Of a stretch of DNA of 8,337 bases, positions 1-5,126 are shown in pieces (within the stretch, counting starts at the first letter, position 1; each line of letters begins with the position of its first letter). Source of the stretch: Minisyncoccota bacterium. Its GTDB lineage: Bacteria > Patescibacteriota > Minisyncoccia > Phycocordibacterales > UBA9973. The translations under genes were made by a program, and so were the position numbers. Location: the NCBI GenBank assembly GCA_018060905.1, contig JAGOVD010000019.1:1-8337 (forward strand). The letters run 5' to 3'. Below the pieces are notes generated by a model that made no database searches, was not told the DNA's origin, and worked only from the letters and a program-made list of their open reading frames with translations.

Positions 1-1
1 C

Positions 2-76
2 AGCATAACCACATATGCTATCCATATTTTTGACCAACAAACAATTGGCCAATCCATTCAGGATGGCGAAGAATGA
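2..76 (+). CDS. 3' end of an unidentified plus-strand gene (partial)
   Basis: One plus-strand frame is open from the window edge to a TGA at 74-76, giving a 24-residue tail that ends in IQDGEE. The other two plus frames close by position 33. A strong hairpin with a T-tract begins nine bases after the stop, which is where the terminator of a real gene would sit. The tail is too short to assign to any family. The gene would converge on typA, and 24 open codons could also arise by chance. Confidence 0.35.
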   Translation, partial: SITTYAIHIFDQQTIGQSIQDGEE

Positions 77-85
77 GAAAATATT

Positions 86-117
86 AAAGCCCTGCAATAT
101 GCAGGGCTTTTTTCTTT
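86..117. terminator. Bidirectional intrinsic terminator between convergent genes
   Basis: A perfect 10-bp stem (86-95 with 101-110, arms AAAGCCCTGC and GCAGGGCTTT) encloses the loop AATAT. On the plus strand it runs into a T-rich tract (108-117). On the minus strand the stem is followed by AATATTTTC. It begins six bases past the typA stop codon and nine bases past the plus-strand stop at 76, so it can serve both converging genes. Confidence 0.8.
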
Positions 118-1915
118 ATATCTTTCGTTTTGCCTTCGTTCGTTCAGCGTCGTTGAGATATTGTTTACGGAGACGCACTGAGAGTGGAGTGACTTCGAGG
201 AATTCGTCGTCTACCATGACTTCAAGTCCGCGTTCGATGGTCATCGTCCATGGTGGAATGACGGTCACTGCTTCGTCAGTACCTGACGCACGCATGTTGG
301 TGAGCTGTTTACCCTTGGTTGGGTTAACCTTCATTTCCTCACCCTTACTTGTGTTACCAATCACCATACCTTCATATACTTCAGTCTGAGCACCGATGTA
401 GAGCGTACCGCGATCCTGAAGCCCCCAGAGTGCGAATGCCAACGCCTTGCCACTTTCCATAGAGACCATAGACCCAACTTGGCGACGAGTGATCTCGCCA
501 GCGTATGGACGGAAGCCGAGGACGCGCGCAGCCATGATACCCTCACCTTTCGTGTCGACGAGGAACTGGTTGCGGTAGCCGAGAAGTCCACGAGTAGGAC
601 CTGTAAATACCATACGAACGGTAGAGTTGTGGAGCTTCATATCGTTCATTATGAATCCGCGCATACCGAGCTTTTCAATGATGACCCCTTGGTGTTCAGT
701 CGGTGCATCAATCGTGACTTCTTCAAACGGCTCGCTCTTTTTGCCGTCAATATCCTTGATGATAACCTGTGGCTGAGACACTTGGATTTCATACCCTTCG
801 CGACGCATCGTTTCGAGGAGAACTGCAATGTGCATTTCGCCACGGCCATAGACGGTGAAGCCTTCGGCGATACGGTCAGGATTGGCGTCAAAGTTGACCT
901 TGAGTCCGACGTTCACTTCGAGTTCACGTTCGAGTCGTTCACGGATCTGACGAGACGTGACGAACTTGCCTTCTTTGCCGGCAAACGGAGAGTTGTTGAC
1001 GAGGAAATCCAAAACGATGGTTGGCTCATCAATCGTGATCGCAGGCAATAGTTCTGCATCTTTGTTTGTACTGATTGTCTCTCCGATGAAGATGTCCGGA
1101 ATACCTGCAACCATGACGATGTCCCCTGCAACTGCTTCTTGAACTTCTTCGCGCTTCATACCATGGAAAGTGAAGAGTTTGGTGATCTTTGCGGGGCGAG
1201 TTTCGTGCGCAGTTGTTTTGACATAGACCGTGTCTCCAGCGCGCGCAACACCTTCGTACACACGTCCTGCAGCGAGACGACCGAGGAAGTTGTCATACGC
1301 GAGGTTAAATGCCTGCATACGAAATACTTTTGATGTGTCGTTGAGTGCCACTGGTACTTTTTCAAGAATCGTATCAAAAAGTGGCGCGAGATCTTTGCGA
1401 TCATCATTGGGCTCACGCATTGCAACACCGTCGCGACCAATCGCGTACACAGTCGTGAAGTCGAGCTGTTTGTCAGTCGCACCGAGATCCATAAAGAGTT
1501 CAAACACTGCATCGTGCGTATGTGCACAGTCAGCACCTGGCTTGTCGATCTTGTTGATGACGACGATGGGGTTCAATCCGAGCTCCAATGACTTCTTCAA
1601 CACAAAGCGAGTCTGTGGCATCGGACCTTCTTGGGCATCGACGATAAGGAGGACAGAGTCGATGGATCGAAGTACTCGTTCAACCTCTGAACCGAAGTCG
1701 GCGTGACCTGGAGTATCGACAATGTTGATCTTGGTGTCCTTGTAAAAAACGGCAGTGTTCTTGGCATAGATGGTGATACCACGTTCAAGCTCGATTGCAT
1801 TTGAGTCCATAGACGCGCCATCAAGCACCTCGCCGCAGAATGCGAGCATCTTGTCAGTCAAAGTTGTTTTGCCGTGGTCGACGTGGGCAATAATTGCAAT
1901 GTTTCGGATTTCCAT
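116..1915 (-). CDS. typA: Ribosome-associated GTPase TypA/BipA
   Basis: Translational GTPase of the EF-G/LepA superfamily. It binds the 70S ribosome at the factor site and is linked to stress and low-temperature growth and to 50S assembly. The G domain shows G1 AHVDHGKT (10-17), switch I ERGIT (44-48), G3 DTPGH (67-71) and G4 NKID (121-124). The usual G5 Ser-Ala reads YAIGRDG here (157-163). Domain III carries GRGE (357-360). TypA-specific signatures are TRGLLGYRNQF (441-451) and the C-terminal NPTKGKQLTNMRASGTDEA (531-549). At 599 residues it is close to the family's usual length and appears intact. The start is fixed by MEIRNIAIIAHVDHGKT; no Shine-Dalgarno is visible in front of it. It is probably transcribed alone, from the promoter at 1969-1996 to the terminator at 86-117. 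Confidence 0.97.
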   Translation of the reverse strand: MEIRNIAIIAHVDHGKTTLTDKMLAFCGEVLDGASMDSNAIELERGITIYAKNTAVFYKDTKINIVDTPGHADFGSEVERVLRSIDSVLLIVDAQEGPMPQTRFVLKKSLELGLNPIVVINKIDKPGADCAHTHDAVFELFMDLGATDKQLDFTTVYAIGRDGVAMREPNDDRKDLAPLFDTILEKVPVALNDTSKVFRMQAFNLAYDNFLGRLAAGRVYEGVARAGDTVYVKTTAHETRPAKITKLFTFHGMKREEVQEAVAGDIVMVAGIPDIFIGETISTNKDAELLPAITIDEPTIVLDFLVNNSPFAGKEGKFVTSRQIRERLERELEVNVGLKVNFDANPDRIAEGFTVYGRGEMHIAVLLETMRREGYEIQVSQPQVIIKDIDGKKSEPFEEVTIDAPTEHQGVIIEKLGMRGFIMNDMKLHNSTVRMVFTGPTRGLLGYRNQFLVDTKGEGIMAARVLGFRPYAGEITRRQVGSMVSMESGKALAFALWGLQDRGTLYIGAQTEVYEGMVIGNTSKGEEMKVNPTKGKQLTNMRASGTDEAVTVIPPWTMTIERGLEVMVDDEFLEVTPLSVRLRKQYLNDAERTKAKRKI

Positions 1916-1930
1916 ATATGTATTCTTGAT

Positions 1931-1953
1931 AAAATAAAGGCCCGTCTCCGGGC
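1931..1953 (-). promoter_or_regulatory. Stem-loop with T-rich tail in the typA leader
   Basis: A 5-bp G+C stem (GCCCG 1940-1944 with CGGGC 1949-1953, loop of four) is followed on the minus strand by CTTTATTTT, ending 16 bases before the typA ATG. It has the form of a weak intrinsic terminator, but it lies between the candidate typA promoter and the gene. It could attenuate or stabilise the leader, or be a second weak terminator for the upstream gene. Confidence 0.4.
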
Positions 1954-1968
1954 GACAATAAGGCTTAC

Positions 1969-1996
1969 ACTATAGCAGAAATCCCGGAAAAGACAA
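1969..1996 (-). promoter_or_regulatory. Candidate typA promoter (extended -10)
   Basis: On the minus strand TTGTCT (1991-1996) is followed after 16 bases by TATAGT (1969-1974), preceded by TGC, an extended -10. The predicted start near 1962 gives a leader of about 45 nt that contains the stem-loop at 1940-1953. The -35 box lies inside the T-tract of the upstream terminator, a very compact arrangement. Confidence 0.5.
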
Positions 1997-2023
1997 AGGC
2001 CAGCACTATATGATAGTCTGGCC
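1988..2023 (-). terminator. Intrinsic terminator after the 65-residue ORF
   Basis: GGCCAG (1998-2003) pairs with CTGGCC (2018-2023), and inside it ACTAT (2005-2009) pairs with ATAGT (2013-2017), leaving a single bulged base. On the minus strand the stem is followed by TTTGTCTTTT. It lies 14 bases after the ORF's TAA, which supports that ORF being a separate transcription unit. Confidence 0.7.
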
Positions 2024-2037
2024 CATTGTGTAAGAAG

Positions 2038-2235
2038 TTACTCTTCTGGTTTCTCAAAGAAGTCTTCAGTTTCTTTGAAGATGTCTTCTGACTCTTCATC
2101 AAAATCATCATCTAAAGTATTATCTGCATTTCTTCGCAATTTTACTGCGGCTTGCTTTGCGCCGTTTGTGGCATTCTGAATAACTTCCCACCCATTTTTT
2201 TGTCGAGTGGAGTTATGGACTGAAAAATTTCCCAT
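2038..2235 (-). CDS. Small acidic hypothetical protein (65 aa)
   Basis: I do not recognise a family. The N-terminal two thirds is polar and mildly basic (KLRRNADN near 33-40). The last 25 residues are strongly acidic and phenylalanine-spaced, ending DFFEKPEE. No signal peptide or membrane segment is visible, so a cytosolic protein is likely. Support for a real gene comes from its surroundings: a good promoter on the upstream side (TTGACT, 18 bases, TAGAAT) and a clear terminator 14 bases past the stop. No Shine-Dalgarno precedes the ATG, which is usual for this genome. The acidic tail may mediate binding to a basic partner, but that is a guess. No overlapping gene competes with it. Confidence 0.6.
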   Translation of the reverse strand: MGNFSVHNSTRQKNGWEVIQNATNGAKQAAVKLRRNADNTLDDDFDEESEDIFKETEDFFEKPEE

Positions 2236-2253
2236 AGAAAAAACAGTTGTTTG

Positions 2254-2301
2254 ATTATAAAATTTTTTCTCATTCTACACGGAAAAAGACTAGAAAGTCA
2301 A
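2254..2301 (-). promoter_or_regulatory. Promoter(s) of the 65-residue ORF
   Basis: On the minus strand TTGACT (2296-2301) is followed after 18 bases by TAGAAT (2272-2277). A second, perfect -10 hexamer TATAAT lies at 2254-2259, 18 bases before the ATG, without a matching -35. Either could drive the small ORF; the first has the better overall architecture. Confidence 0.55.
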
Positions 2302-2307
2302 GTTTAC

Positions 2308-2323
2308 GGAGCCGTTAATCGGG
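2308..2323 (-). repeat. Partial direct copy of the tRNA-Thr 3' end
   Basis: The 16 bases GGAGCCGTTAATCGGG (plus strand) recur exactly at 2481-2496, offset by 173 bp. In the tRNA they cover the 3' flank, the discriminator, the whole acceptor 3' strand, the T-stem 3' strand and one T-loop base. Beyond that the copy diverges. It has no 5' half, D-arm or anticodon arm and cannot fold as a tRNA. Confidence 0.75.
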
Positions 2324-2448
2324 ATTTCACTGCTCGCTTCGCTGCGCTTTGGAAACCTTGCGGTTCCAACGGACTTCGTCCTGCCTCCACCACGGGAAAA
2401 CTCCCGTTTTCCCGACCCCTTTCCCAGTTCAAACCCTTTGCCTCCATG
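2324..2448. other. Hairpin-rich non-coding spacer behind tRNA-Thr
   Basis: No credible gene lies here. Three hairpins follow one another: GGAAACC/GGTTCC (2351-2367, one bulge), GGAC/GTCC (2371-2381), and a perfect 9-bp stem CGGGAAAAC/GTTTTCCCG (2393-2414, loop TCCC). The segment is more G+C-rich than its flanks. GTTCAAACCC at 2428-2437 matches the tRNA-Thr T-loop region but in the opposite orientation. It is bounded by the tRNA 3'-end copy and the tRNA terminator. Confidence 0.5.
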
Positions 2449-2471
2449 AAAAAAACCATGAACAAGTCATG
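2449..2471 (-). terminator. Intrinsic terminator of tRNA-Thr
   Basis: On the minus strand CATGA and TCATG (2457-2471) form a 5-bp stem with loop CTTGT, followed by GTTTTTTT (2449-2456). It begins 11 bases after the tRNA discriminator. The stem is A+T-rich, but the uninterrupted seven-T run is convincing. Confidence 0.65.
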
Positions 2472-2482
2472 ATTTTTTCAGG

Positions 2483-2555
2483 AGCCGTTAATCGGGTTTG
2501 AACCGATGACCTCCCCATTACCAATGGAGTGCTCTACCAGCTGAGCTATAACGGC
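2483..2555 (-). tRNA. tRNA-Thr (anticodon GGU)
   Basis: A complete cloverleaf on the minus strand: acceptor GCCGTTA/TAACGGC, D-stem GCTC/GAGC with loop AGCTGGTA, anticodon stem CTCCA/TGGGG with loop TTGGTAA (anticodon GGT, reading ACC and ACU), variable AGGTC, T-arm ATCGG/CCGAT with loop TTCAAAC. The discriminator is T, and CCA is not encoded. It is preceded by the 14-bp hairpin and the 23S-like RNA and is probably co-transcribed with them, since no separate promoter is visible in front of it. Confidence 0.95.
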
Positions 2556-2560
2556 AATAA

Positions 2561-2596
2561 TACTGTGTGTCACCGAGTTGCAGGTGACACACAGTA
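2561..2596 (-). other. Perfect 14-bp hairpin between the 23S-like RNA and tRNA-Thr
   Basis: Arms 2561-2574 and 2583-2596 are exactly complementary around the loop 2575-2582. On the minus strand it follows the 23S-like RNA and ends five bases (TTATT) before the tRNA-Thr 5' end. The short, interrupted T-tract makes it a poor terminator. A double-stranded processing site that separates the RNA from the tRNA is the alternative. The 5' arm shares its first two bases with the outer helix of the neighbouring RNA. Confidence 0.7.
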
Positions 2597-2674
2597 CCTC
2601 TCCGCCAGTGAGCTGTTACGCACTCATTATGTGACTGGCTGCATCCAAGCCGGCACCCTAACTTCATCGAGGTA
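2595..2674 (-). ncRNA. Stand-alone 23S rRNA GTPase-associated-centre-like RNA
   Basis: Read on the minus strand, 2604-2662 aligns with E. coli 23S 1051-1108 (helices 43/44, the L11 and thiostrepton site) at about 44 of 59 positions by my hand alignment against the sequence from memory. It includes CCGGCTTGGATGCAGCC and TGCGTAACAGCTCACTGG. The closing stem GTTAG/CTGGC is kept through G-T pairs. In the helix-43 stem the E. coli AUG/CAU becomes GTG/CAC, a compensatory change. An outer helix TACCTC/GAGGTA (2669-2674 with 2595-2600) closes the molecule through a GAT-GA-A over G-GA junction that fits a kink-turn, as helix 42 has for L10. The equivalents of A1067 and A1070 are G and T. Adjacent 23S sequence is absent. 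It may be a decoy or regulatory RNA, or a decayed rRNA fragment. Confidence 0.6.
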
Positions 2675-2679
2675 TTAGT

Positions 2680-2707
2680 ACGATATCACAAAAATGTGAT
2701 TTTTCAA
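2680..2707 (-). promoter_or_regulatory. Candidate promoter of the 23S-like RNA
   Basis: On the minus strand TTGAAA (2702-2707) is followed after 16 bases by TATCGT (2680-2685). The predicted start, seven bases on at 2673, falls at the first bases of the RNA's outer helix. The -10 matches consensus at only four of six positions. A small hairpin ATCACA/TGTGAT (2685-2700) sits in the spacer. The -35 is directly beside the helicase stop codon. Confidence 0.35.
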
Positions 2708-4093
2708 TTACCTAACGAAGGTCAATGCAATACCCTTCTTGTTCGCACGTCCGGTACGGCCGATGCGGTGAATGTACGTGTCGTAGGTCGATGGTACATC
2801 ATAGTTGATGACGTGCGTGATATCAGGAATGTCGATACCGCGTGCGGCAACGTCAGTGGCTACCACAATCTTGGCGAGACCTTTGGAGAATGATTCAACA
2901 GTGCGCATACGCTCACGACTACGCATATCGCCATGGAGTGGGAGTGCAGAGAAACCACGCTTTTTGAGGTCACGAGCGAGTTCATCGACATGACGCTTCG
3001 TCTCGCGAAAGATAAGTACCTTTTTGAAATCAGGCTTGTTGAGGAGGTCGTGGAGCACGTCCATTTTGTCTTCGCCACGTGCGACACGGACGACATCTTG
3101 GTCGACACTTGCAGAGGTGTCACGTGTCTTGAGCGAGATCGTCACTGGATTGCGAAGGAAGTCATTGCAGAGTGCCTTGATCGGACCAGAAAACGTCGCC
3201 GAGAAAAACATTCCGTGCTTTTCTGCTGGCATGGCACCGAGGATCTCGCGCATGTCGTCCACAAATCCCATATCAAGCATGCGGTCAGCTTCATCGAGGA
3301 CGATTGTATTAAAATCTTTCATTTTGAGTTTACCGCGTTCAATGAGATCTTTGACACGTCCCGGAGTACCGATGACGATGTGAACACCTTGGTCAATCTC
3401 ACGGATTTGTTTGGTGATTGGAAGCCCTCCAACAACTGACACCGAGAAAAGTCGCATACCGACAGTAAAGAGTCGAAACTCTTCTTCGATCTGCTGCGCG
3501 AGCTCTCGTGTCGGTGCAAGCACGAGTGCTTGGTGCCTGCGGTCCTCAACGAATTTGTTGATGATAGGGATTAAAAATGCAGCAGTCTTGCCGGTACCGG
3601 TCGATGCGATACCAATGACGTCTTTGCCTTCGAGAAGTACAGGGATAGCCTGATCCTGAATCGGAGATGGATGGACGAAGCCTTTGTTTGCCAAGTTCTT
3701 GCCGAGCTGTTCATGAATCTTGAAATCAGAAAACGTATGTGTCGGTGTGTAGACCACTTCTTCGGTTTGTATCGGAGCTTTGTTGATAAAACGATTTTCA
3801 TCAATGTAGTCAGCCTTGGGACCACGACGTCCACCACCACCTGATGATCGTCCGCGATTGCCTCCAAATCCTCCTCTACTTCCCCCGCTAAATCCTCCAC
3901 GACTTGCTCCATAGCTTGGTCGTGCACCATAACTACCTCGAGATCCTTCGCCAAAGCGTGAACCTGAACCAATAGAAGTCACAATTCTACCGGCTGAAAA
4001 TCCACCACTTCGTGGCGTAGTACTTCGTGCTGTATGGGATGTGCTTGAACGGCTAGAAAACGTGCGTTTTGGACGCGGTGATGATGTTGTCAT
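2708..4093 (-). CDS. DEAD-box ATP-dependent RNA helicase, RhlE-like
   Basis: Unwinds or remodels RNA duplexes, typically in ribosome assembly, mRNA turnover or cold adaptation; cytosolic. All core motifs are present: Q motif with F139 and PSPIQ (143-147), motif I ASTGTGKT (163-170), Ia PTRELAQQ (194-201), TPGRV (243-247), II DEAD (267-270), III SAT (298-300), V VATDVAARGID (411-421) and VI HRIGRTGR (442-449). The protein ends 12 residues after motif VI, so it has no C-terminal extension. Instead, residues 1-95 are a low-complexity Ser/Gly/Arg region with repeated RGGF-type units, an RNA-binding tail placed at the unusual N-terminal end. The start ATG is the first in frame; no Shine-Dalgarno is visible. 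The assignment to RhlE rather than CsdA or another subgroup is by general resemblance only. Confidence 0.95.
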   Translation of the reverse strand: MTTSSPRPKRTFSSRSSTSHTARSTTPRSGGFSAGRIVTSIGSGSRFGEGSRGSYGARPSYGASRGGFSGGSRGGFGGNRGRSSGGGGRRGPKADYIDENRFINKAPIQTEEVVYTPTHTFSDFKIHEQLGKNLANKGFVHPSPIQDQAIPVLLEGKDVIGIASTGTGKTAAFLIPIINKFVEDRRHQALVLAPTRELAQQIEEEFRLFTVGMRLFSVSVVGGLPITKQIREIDQGVHIVIGTPGRVKDLIERGKLKMKDFNTIVLDEADRMLDMGFVDDMREILGAMPAEKHGMFFSATFSGPIKALCNDFLRNPVTISLKTRDTSASVDQDVVRVARGEDKMDVLHDLLNKPDFKKVLIFRETKRHVDELARDLKKRGFSALPLHGDMRSRERMRTVESFSKGLAKIVVATDVAARGIDIPDITHVINYDVPSTYDTYIHRIGRTGRANKKGIALTFVR

Positions 4094-4172
4094 AATATTT
4101 GTGTTATTTATTGTTCTACTGTGTCAACCTGACTTCGTAGTCAATAACACAATATATTTAGAATAATGAGCT

Positions 4173-4201
4173 ATGGTAACACCCTTTTGTTTGAATGTCA
4201 A
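4173..4201 (-). promoter_or_regulatory. Candidate helicase promoter
   Basis: On the minus strand a consensus TTGACA (4196-4201) is followed after 17 bases by TACCAT (4173-4178), which would give a 5' leader of about 73 nt. A second perfect TTGACA (4122-4127) lies closer to the ATG, but its best -10 is TAACAC at a short 15-base spacing (4101-4106). A long leader would be typical of cold-regulated helicase genes, but no known cold-box was identified. Confidence 0.45.
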
Positions 4202-4211
4202 CCAGTGTGCC

Positions 4212-5072
4212 TTACCCGCCAAAGTTTTCGTTGGTCGTATCGAGCCAGTCGAGAACTTTTTTGGAATCGATCGCTCGACTCTTTGATCCAAGGATCACGA
4301 TAGAGATGTAGTCGTACTGGTCGTTACCGGGTGTAATAAAGGCGAGATTTTGCCCTGCAAGGTTGGTAAGTCCTGTCTTGCTCATGATGACCTTGTCTTT
4401 ATAAAGATCATCTCGATAGAGTATGTTGGTTTGTTTCAAGACAGAGGGAGTGCCGTTCTTCAAATCAGTGATTTCAACCATTTCTTGGGCCATAATATCA
4501 ACGAGAAGCGGATCCTTTTGATAAATGTCGTTGAGGAGTCGGGTGAGATGATACGGCGTCATGCGATTGGGCTTAATGGTCTTTTTGAGTGGATCAAGAC
4601 CAGACGGATTGACGAATGAGGTTGTCGTGTATTTGTTTGTATGCAGTATCTCGTTCATACGACTGAGAAATGTTTTGCTCCCGACTGGCTCCATAAGTGC
4701 TGCTGCAGCATCATTGCTCGAGTTGACGAGAAGCGCCTTGAGCAAGTCGTCACGAGTAAACTGTGAACCGATTTTTATACCGTTGGTTATCCCGTAGGTC
4801 GATGCAGCTGCCTTACTGATCGTAAAGAGCTGCTCAGGCTTGTACAACTCTTCGGCAACCTTGGCAGTGACCAGTTTGGTGAGACTTGCGATTGGATAGA
4901 GTCGGTGTTCATTCTTGAGATAGATTGGTGTCTGTACTTCGTCTTTCCAACCATAAATCGCAACACCTTTTGCGGTGAGTGCGGGTGCCGGCATTGGCAC
5001 CTGTGCGTGTACTCCCGTTACTACAAAACTAGCAATTGCGAGACTGAGCATAATAGTTGTATACATTTTCAT
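4212..5072 (-). CDS. Secreted D-Ala-D-Ala carboxypeptidase-like protein (peptidase S11 type)
   Basis: Serine penicillin-binding-protein fold that would trim the terminal D-Ala from peptidoglycan peptides outside the membrane. From the chosen start (MKMYTT) a signal peptide of about 23 residues ends in VHA-Q. Catalytic motifs, in numbering from this start, are SLTK (63-66, nucleophile Ser63 and Lys66), SSN (118-120) and KTG (232-234), with normal spacing. At 286 residues it holds the catalytic domain only: the C-terminal beta domain and amphipathic anchor of DacA-type enzymes are absent, so it is probably released or periplasmic-like. An in-frame ATG 11 codons upstream (5105) is less likely, because a -10 box lies between the two and the shorter form begins with a clean signal peptide. 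It has its own predicted leaderless promoter. Confidence 0.9.
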   Translation of the reverse strand: MKMYTTIMLSLAIASFVVTGVHAQVPMPAPALTAKGVAIYGWKDEVQTPIYLKNEHRLYPIASLTKLVTAKVAEELYKPEQLFTISKAAASTYGITNGIKIGSQFTRDDLLKALLVNSSNDAAAALMEPVGSKTFLSRMNEILHTNKYTTTSFVNPSGLDPLKKTIKPNRMTPYHLTRLLNDIYQKDPLLVDIMAQEMVEITDLKNGTPSVLKQTNILYRDDLYKDKVIMSKTGLTNLAGQNLAFITPGNDQYDYISIVILGSKSRAIDSKKVLDWLDTTNENFGG

Positions 5073-5078
5073 AGGGGT

Positions 5079-5087
5079 AGTATAGCA
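5079..5087 (-). promoter_or_regulatory. Extended -10 for a leaderless carboxypeptidase mRNA
   Basis: On the minus strand TGC plus TATACT is followed by six bases (ACCCCT) and then the ATG at 5072. Transcription would start at the A of the start codon. No -35 is evident, as is common with extended -10 promoters. This decides the start codon in favour of 5072 over 5105. Confidence 0.6.
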
Positions 5088-5126
5088 TTTTAGACGAACA
5101 TACACGCTATGCGCTCCGTACAGGTT

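Noticed and set aside
479..1706. Plus-strand open frames of 190 and 158 codons
   Set aside because: They lie antisense to typA, whose every motif is intact, and show no recognisable domain.
2251..2472. Plus-strand open frame of 73 codons
   Set aside because: It crosses a minus-strand promoter, the tRNA-Thr end copy, the hairpin cluster and the terminator, with no start signal.
2308..2496. Active integrative element bounded by tRNA-Thr repeats
   Set aside because: Only 157 bp lie between the repeats and there is no integrase gene. At most this is a scar or mini-element.
2933..3439. Plus-strand open frame of 168 codons
   Set aside because: Antisense shadow of the helicase gene core motifs.
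5073..5105. Longer start for the carboxypeptidase at 5105
   Set aside because: It adds 11 residues in front of a clean signal peptide and places the -10 box inside the coding region.
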